NCBI RefSeq assembly: GCF_022682495.2
Contig: NC_071391.1
Span: 12,251,680 to 12,315,679, forward strand
DNA: 64,000 bases
Source: Desmodus rotundus
Lineage: Eukaryota; Chordata; Mammalia; Chiroptera; Phyllostomidae
Reading direction: 5' to 3'
The notes under the pieces: generated by a model
Database searches by the model: none
What the model saw: the letters and a program-made list of their open reading frames with translations, nothing else
What the model was told of the DNA's origin: nothing
Translations under genes and position numbers: made by a program
Shown here: piece after piece, positions 57,511 to 64,000 of the stretch
How the letters are laid out: each line of letters starts with the position of its first letter
Numbering within the stretch: the stretch's first letter is position 1

Positions 57511-58741
57511 TTACCTTCTCACCCTATTGTTAAAGTAGGCAGGAGAGAGTTGCCTAGGTCTGCCCCATCAGCTGAACCAGGGAGCAAACCTAGGAAAGGC
57601 TCCCCACCTAGGAAAGGCTCCCCACCTATGGAAGGATTTGGAAGCCGGAATAACATCAGTAAAACATGCCAATGTGTGTGAAGGGCCCGGCCTCAGGGTC
57701 AGCTCATCCATGGTAAAGCCTCAGTGAATGAACTGACTCAGAATCTGTTCCACACATGAAGGGGCCACTAAATTCTGATCTTCCTCTACGGACTCACCAG
57801 TTGCCATCCATGCCACCACCTCTGTCGGCCAACTCCAGAACTTAATCACTTTCTCACTAGACAGTTACAGGGAAATAGAACAGTCTACCCTAAAGTCCAC
57901 TACAGTGAGGACTGAAGGGCATATTTGCTGGACTGTGGAGCTGGAAGCATCTAAGGTGCATGAGGTGGAAAATTGAGATCAGAGAATTGAATTCCCTGAG
58001 CTGTTCTAGCTCTCCCATCTGGGGAGTTTCCGAGAAGAGCAAAAGTCACCCTCCCAGTTGTTTCTTACAGAGGTTAAGGAAACTATTTCTAATTAATCCA
58101 ATTAAAAAGTCAGGACTTCTACTTGTCCTGGCCCCTAGAGGTTTATTTCCACATTCTCAAGCAAATGACAGAGAAGAACCCAACTCACACGACCCCTGTG
58201 TCCCCACCCCAGACTTCCGCAAGAGGCTCTCCATGGCCCGTGTTGCCCTCATCCCTCACGGTGCGTTCCAAGGGGACTTCAACCAATGGGCCTGGAGCAC
58301 TTCGCACACACGCTTTGACATGTCACCTGATCATATCGAGTTAGACATGGAAGGGCCTTCAAGATCATCACATCCAACTCATTCACTTTGAAGGTGGAAA
58401 AACAGCCAAAGGGAAAAATTACTGTGCAAATTGCCCCACGCACTGGTGGCACGGCTAACACAGCTCTGTCCTGCTTCCTACAACGGGAGTCGTTCTGAAG
58501 CAGGGTGCAGCCAAGAGGAGGGCCCCAAGAAGGGATTTGTAATGGGGTCCAGAACTCAAGGTGTCCAGGAAATATTAGAAAAATGTATGTAGGATGTCCT
58601 CACCCCCACAAGCCTGAGCCAGGGGGGATGGGACACATGGAACAGGGCCATTCAGAGCTGTTTTGGGTAGCAAGAGCTTTGCAGCTAACCCCTGGCATAG
58701 TCATTTAACATATCTATAACCTTTAACTGGTTTCATAGATA
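57511..58741. other. Intergenic, no gene seen
   Basis: Counterpart of 35656-36850. Open frames lack motifs. Confidence 0.4.
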
Positions 58742-59610
58742 TGTTCAATAGCTGTGGCCCTGCTTTGAGCCAGGGAGATGGGAGTGACTTCCACCCAAGA
58801 TGGGTCTGGGAAGCAACTCCCCCTGGTTACAGGGCCTGGGTGAGAGCGTGAAGATGATCGGCTCCATGCCATGGGACCACACCTGCCCAGACTTACTATG
58901 GCAGCCCAGTAAAGCTGGAAGAATACGGGGATGCTGGCAGGTGTAACTGACTGTAGGAGGAGTCAGAAATGGGGCTGCAAAGGAAGATGGGCACTGGGAT
59001 TTAAACCTAGGCGCGGCATCCATAGGGGGAGAAGACCACGCAGTTCTGAAGGGAAAGGGAGAGGGCCACGAGGATCTGGAGTAAATAGGAAGGACCATGC
59101 GGTTCTGGGGGAAAGGAAGAGGACCACAAGGTTCTGAAGGAGAGTAGAGAGGACCACGAGGTTTTGGAGTGCTTCTTTTTGCCATGCGGCTTAGGCAGCA
59201 GGAGAGACTTTGCCAGGAAGAAAAGGGGAGAAAGGACTCTTGCTGGTGGGCCATGAGAAGGTGCCACATGGCTTTGGATTAACTGGAGATCGCAGCAGCC
59301 ACACAGCTGATGGTGCTGGGAGCCTGAATCACGAACTTCTACTTCCTTTCCTGAGACACGGTACCCCGGACTGGGCACAGGGAGAGGGAAGGACTGTGCA
59401 TCTGTGGGTATTCTAGAGGACTTTAGTATCTTATTGAAGACATTAAGTCATTACTCTAAGTCTGTGTAACTTTTAAATAAACAATTCTTTTCCTTTTCAC
59501 CAGTCTCTGGCATTGAGAGACGTTTTTCCTCTGGCGGCGGGCATTGCGAACCTAGAAGGTGGGCGTGGGGGGAGGAACCTCCAGAGACAGAAAGGGGGAT
59601 CCTTCTGTAA
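58742..59610 (+). repeat. LTR-like repeat (family B), copy 2
   Basis: Counterpart of 36889-37740, with the AATAAA-bearing tail near 59470-59520 and the internal minisatellite at about 59018-59173. Confidence 0.45.
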
Positions 59611-60564
59611 TAATTTATCGTGAGCCACCCCCCCCCCCTGCTTTGTAACAGTTCAACGGCTCGTCCCTAATGTTCTAAGCACTTTACCACCAACTTCCAA
59701 CACACGGGTTCATGTGCCAGGGCTTCGGAAAGACTGGAGTTCCCTAACTGTTCGGCATAGTCTCCTAAGTAGCAACACACCGCGCGTGTGCTGGGCAGCA
59801 CTGCACCTGCCACTTTTCCCACATCGCACCTGTAGCCAAAGTAACACTCCGCTGGGGCGGCTGGTATGGCCGTTGAACAGACTAGGGAACTGGGGCTCAG
59901 GAAGATGAGAGAATGGCTCACATCCACACAACCCATAGATCGTCCAGCTGGGCCGCACGCCTAAATGTAGCACTTCCTGCCCAAACAGAGTATGTCACCA
60001 GCCACTGTTGCCCCGGTAGGAAACAAAGAGGCCAATAGTAAAACTAACTCAGCTATGCCCGCCATCTTCTTCCGCTCCTGCAGTAATGCTGCTTCATCAA
60101 AGTTCTGGTCCTGGGGGCCGAATAAAGGATGAAACAATGGCGTAAGCGTGGCCTCTTCTTCCCGACCATAATCCTTCTGAAACACCGCGAGAACTCCCAC
60201 TCTACTTTTAAAGCACCAGGAATTCTCACTACTTAAAGAATCCTATGTTAAATCCTTCCAGATATACATCAATAACCCCCGAATTGATTAGTTTCTAATT
60301 AAACAGCACTGGCTACTGTCATAAGCACAGCCTTTCTCAACCTCTCACTAAAATAGCTCTGGAGAAGGGAAAAAGGAAGACAGTGAGCTCTCACTACATC
60401 ACTAACAGCTGGCTTACAGCAAGGACCCGGGAAGGGCTTCTAGGAGTAACGAAGGCTGAAGAATAGAGTGAAGAAGTGCAATGGCCCGTGCGTGCATTTC
60501 TACTCCCCTGAAGGAATACAGGAAGAGAGCACTTCCATTCCGCCTCACACCACACCTCCCTGCC
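59611..60564. other. Intergenic, no gene seen
   Basis: Counterpart of 37741-38717. No gene recognised. Confidence 0.4.
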
Positions 60565-60650
60565 TCTCTCACACACACGCACACACTCACTCATGTGTAT
60601 ACACCTCACACACACACACACACGCACACACATGCACACGCACACACCAT
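60565..60650. repeat. (CA)n microsatellite (copy 2)
   Basis: Counterpart of 38718-38800 with different repeat numbers in the second block. Confidence 0.9.
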
Positions 60651-60679
60651 TTGCTTAGAAAGGTAATAAAAATAGCTAA

Positions 60680-60810
60680 TACTAGGTTTATTTTCAATTT
60701 TTCCAGCTTTATTGAAGTATGATTGACAAGTAAAAATAGTATATATTTAAGGTATATATCACATTGTATACATTATAAAATGATTACCACAACCGACATA
60801 ATCAGACAGA
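60680..60810 (-). mobile_element. L1 (old) fragment (copy 2)
   Basis: Counterpart of 38835-38965. Confidence 0.6.
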
Positions 60811-61024
60811 AACACTGCAGCTGAGGACTACAATGAATGACAATAAAAACGCGATAGAGAAGTTCAGCATCAGAACTGATCAATCAGAAAAAAAGAATCG
60901 GTGAGTAGAAGAAAGCACCTTTGAAATTATCCAGTCAGAGGGGAACTTAGACAAAATACAAAGGAGTATAGGAAGCCTATGTGAACGGTGGGATATCGTA
61001 CAAAGAAATAATTTGTGAATTATT

Positions 61025-61875
61025 GCAGCCCCAGAGGAAGAAGAGAGGGGAGGGGGACAGAAAGCTTTTTAAAAAACATAATGGCTGCATATCTCCCAAA
61101 TCTGGGGAGATGTTTGGACATCCAATTCCATGAACTTAATAGATCACCCCCAAAATGTCCATACAAACATATCCTCTCCAAAACCATTATAACTGTTTAA
61201 AAACAAAGACAGAGAAATTTAAAGCCAGCAAGGAAAAACAAGTTCTCTCAAACAAGGGACCTCCAAAGGCTATCAGCGGACTTCTCAGAAGAAACCTCCC
61301 AGGCGGGATGATCTAGTCAAAGTGCTAAAGAAAAAAAAAATGGCTCAAAAACTACTTTAACCGGCACAGCTGTTCTTTGAAATGAAGCCAAGATAAAGAC
61401 TTTCCCCTACAAACAAGCCAGCAGTGGTCACCGCCACTAGACTGGCCTCACAGGGGTGTCAAACTCATTCTCACCAGGGGCCACATCAGCCTTCAAAGGG
61501 CTGAATGTAATTTCAGGACTGTGTAAATGTAACTACTCCTTAACTAGGGGCAAGGAGCTCAGCACTGCCGCCGGGTAGAAACAAGGTGGATAAAACAAGG
61601 TGGAGGGCCACATTCGGCCCTCAGGGCTTGTGTTTGCCACCTGTGCCTTAGAAGAAATCCTGAAAGAAGCTCTTGAAGCCGAAATAAAAGGATACTCATT
61701 AGCAATATAAAGACCTGTGATAATAGAACGGTGGTTTTCAGAAGCTGGGGGCTGGGGAAGGTGGGGACATGTTCATTGAAGAATGCAAACTTCAGTTGTG
61801 AAGGAACCAGTTCTGGGGTGATTATAGTTCCTCCTACGGCCTTACATACTTGACAGTTGCTAAGAGAATAAATCT
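61025..61875 (+). mobile_element. L1-derived fragments (copy 2), split by a hAT-like MITE
   Basis: Counterpart of 39180-40030. The L1 text is interrupted at 61451-61643. Confidence 0.55.
61451..61643. mobile_element. hAT-like non-autonomous DNA transposon (copy 2)
   Basis: CAGGGGTGTCAAACTCA at the left end and CAGGTGGCAAACACAAG as reverse complement of the right end, a better terminal match than in copy 1. Confidence 0.6.
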
Positions 61876-62234
61876 CCACTGAAGGACGCAGAAGAAGACA
61901 TCAGCAAATGGAAAGACAAACCCTAGTTTTGCATGGGAAGGCATACCATTCAGGTGCTGCTTCTTTCTAAATACACTTACAAATATAATGTGGTATCAGT
62001 CAGAAAAAGTCCTTGCAGGGTGGGGGTGCTATAGAGCAGGCAGAGAAGTAGAACTAAATCCACAGTTTCTGTGAGGGAGGAATACCTAGGAGACCCTTGA
62101 AAAAGAAGAGCAATATGAAGGGGCCAGCCCACATGGAAACGTTTAAAAATACGACTTGAGGCTAATAAATATTAAAACGTCTCACCTCACTCCAAAAAAA
62201 TGTAAATTAAACAAGATGTCTAATTTGCAAAATA

Positions 62235-62840
62235 TTTTCACTTTATATTTGGAAATAATTTTGACTTGTAAGTTGCAATAATAATACAAAGAAATCCTAT
62301 AAACCCTTCCTTCAAATTTTCAAAATATTAATGTTTTTCTACATTTTCTTTATCATTCATTCTCTCAATACATAGAATTTTTTCTGAAATGTTTGAAATG
62401 TGACGACATAATGCCCATTTACCTGTAGATACCTTAGTAAATCATTCCTCATTCCAAGGACGTTCTCTGACATAAACACACTGTAATTGTCAACATCAGA
62501 AAGTTAACTTTGACACAGCTCTATTCATCTCACCTACAGCTCTCTTGCCCACTACTCACCTTCATCTAGCACGGGGTTCAGTCAGGGATCGCAGGTAGTG
62601 TTTCGTGATCATCTATCTGTAAAAAAATTCTTCTATTTCTTTGCGTTGATACTTTTGAAGAATGCTGCCAGCAATTTTGGACAATGTTCTACATTTGGGT
62701 TTTGCCTGATATTTCTCATGACCAGTCTCAGGTTGGGTACGTTTGGTGGGAAGGACACATTAATGAGTCCATGTGCCTCTCAATACTGACAACGTTAAGT
62801 TTGAGCAGTTATTTAAGGAAGTGTCTTCCAGGTTTCACTA
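62235..62840 (-). mobile_element. L1 (old) 3' fragment (copy 2)
   Basis: Counterpart of 40390-41000, with a few single-base indels. Confidence 0.5.
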
Positions 62841-63132
62841 TTGAGCTACGTCTTGCCTCTTGCAATTAGTATCTTGCAGGGAGATACTTTGAGGCTATGT
62901 AAAATCTTATTTCTCATCAAGAAAAGGCTGAATGACATTGTTCAATTCTGTCGAGGGTACTTTCACGTGGAAGGTTAGTTATTACAATCTCTCTAAGAAT
63001 CAATTTAACACTATGCATCAAAAGTTGCCATACCTTATAACACAGTGAATTTACTATAGCAAATGAGTCTAAGGAAAAATCAGAAGTGTGAAGATTTCTA
63101 TTCAAGAATACTTACTATAGGGAACCTAACCG

Positions 63133-63696
63133 TGTGAAATGGCAAATGCAGCCCAGCCCTATTGGAAAGCCGATAGGCGCATGGCGGCAGGCAGGACACC
63201 AAACCCACGGATCGGTTCAGCCACGGGAAATCAGGCCCGCATTATACCTAGGCTGCTATAAGGCTTGCTCTTGCTAAAACTCTCTCACCCTGAGTTGAAG
63301 CAGCAAATGCTTACTGAATATCTTTCAAGTAACTTCCTGAAGTCTGTGCTAATTCTCCCAAGGACTGAAGTGTAACCAGACCAATTACTCTTATCGTTCC
63401 CTTGCATATGCAACATTCTTTCCTTGTTAATCTGTAGGAAGTAATCAGTAACATCCTTTGCTTTCCTATCTGTAAAAAGTAATTATCTAGAGCAAAACTG
63501 AGCATAATGAATGAGAACCTTCTTTGATGTATGAAATTAGAAAGCAATAAAAGCCTGTCCAGGCAAGGGTTGAGGTGCTCCCCCCTTGAGAGAGTGACCA
63601 CACTGTCCTTTTTCTCCACAGGACTTTGGTAGTCCGTGTGAATTTGTCCCGTCTCATCCACAACACCGCGGACATGGCTGGCCAGAGTCCGCATCA
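63133..63696 (+). repeat. Solo LTR (family A), copy 2
   Basis: Counterpart of 41290-41852 with the same ends and the same aataaaagcc signal. The pair dates the duplication, not the viral insertion. Confidence 0.72.
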
Positions 63697-63924
63697 ACTT
63701 ACCACAATGTTATTTGTACTAGTAAAAACATAGAAATGACCTAACAGGAACTGGCTAATTAAAATATAGTACACAAATCCCTAAGAGGGAATATTTTACA
63801 AGTGATTACAATGAAGTTTTTGAAGATGAGGACCAGTTAGAATAACTCTAGAGCTAACAAGTCCCGTGAACTTCCCTTCATCCCTTCTAAGCCACGGGAC
63901 GAGTGCCAAGACACAACCCAACCT

Positions 63925-64000
63925 CTACTCCCAGTCCAGTTTCATGGTCCTCGACCACAGCCTCTTCACGGCCTTCTTCACTTCAGCGTTTCTCAGGGAG
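63925..64000 (-). CDS. OR4X2: Olfactory receptor, OR4X2-like, copy 2 (3' end only)
   Basis: Partial: only the last 24 codons and stop TAG (63925-63927) are inside the window; the rest lies to the right. The visible part encodes the C-terminal helix-8/tail region following TM7 (LRNAEVKKAVKRLW...WE). It differs from copy 1 by one base, changing Pro306 to Leu. Whether the remainder is intact cannot be judged from here. Confidence 0.85.
   Translation of the reverse strand, partial: SLRNAEVKKAVKRLWSRTMKLDWE

Larger units (their letters stand above)
46023..64000. repeat. Tandem segmental duplication, unit 2 (incomplete)
   Basis: Second copy of the 24190-46022 unit in the same orientation. It starts at the shared 'tggctaactggcc' and leaves the window after about 18 kb. 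All landmarks are retained. It carries one 46-bp extra insertion at 57027-57072. Confidence 0.95.

Overview
The window is nuclear DNA from a mammal, very probably a bat. Two kinds of evidence support this. First, there are tRNA-derived SINEs with the bat 'Ves' layout at 35236-35446 and 57089-57299, with shorter decayed copies at 29821 and 51633, plus many L1 and MIR pieces, solo LTRs and small DNA transposons. Second, all recognisable protein genes are intronless-coding olfactory receptors (ORs) of family 4. Ves SINEs point to the Yangochiroptera; no species can be named from the sequence alone.

Layout, left to right. A broken OR4C-type receptor lies on the + strand at the left edge (39-983). 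Intact receptors then follow, all on the - strand: an OR4C3-like gene (3858-4766), an OR4S1-like gene (17731-18660), an OR4X1-like gene (28533-29543) and an OR4X2-like gene (42081-43010). A second OR4X1-like gene follows (50345-51355), then the 3' end of a second OR4X2-like gene cut off by the window edge (63925-64000). Read from the - strand, the order X2, X1, S1, C3 is the order I recall for the human OR4 cluster on 11p11.2. This looks like a conserved block with one lineage-specific change.

That change is the main finding: a direct tandem segmental duplication with a unit of about 21.8 kb. Unit 1 is 24190-46022. Unit 2 starts at 46023 and runs out of the window. The copies are collinear, sharing SINEs, L1 pieces, LTRs, a dead mariner fragment and palindromic MITEs, and differ by roughly 1.5% in the OR4X1 coding region by hand count. 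The two OR4X1 copies have changed at different conserved positions: Trp147 of TM4 is lost in copy 1, and Thr131 and Ser240 are changed in copy 2. Unit 2 also carries a 46-bp insertion that looks like replication template switching.

Each receptor is expected to be an odorant-binding GPCR expressed one at a time in olfactory neurons. The genes do not act as a pathway. A plausible splice acceptor lies just upstream of the start codon of each complete receptor, as expected for OR genes whose 5' UTR exons lie upstream. The rest of the window is intergenic repeat-rich DNA. I saw no CRISPR array, no structural RNA gene and no novel enzymatic or defence system. Family assignments of repeats and orthology to human genes are from memory of family consensus sequences, not from searches.
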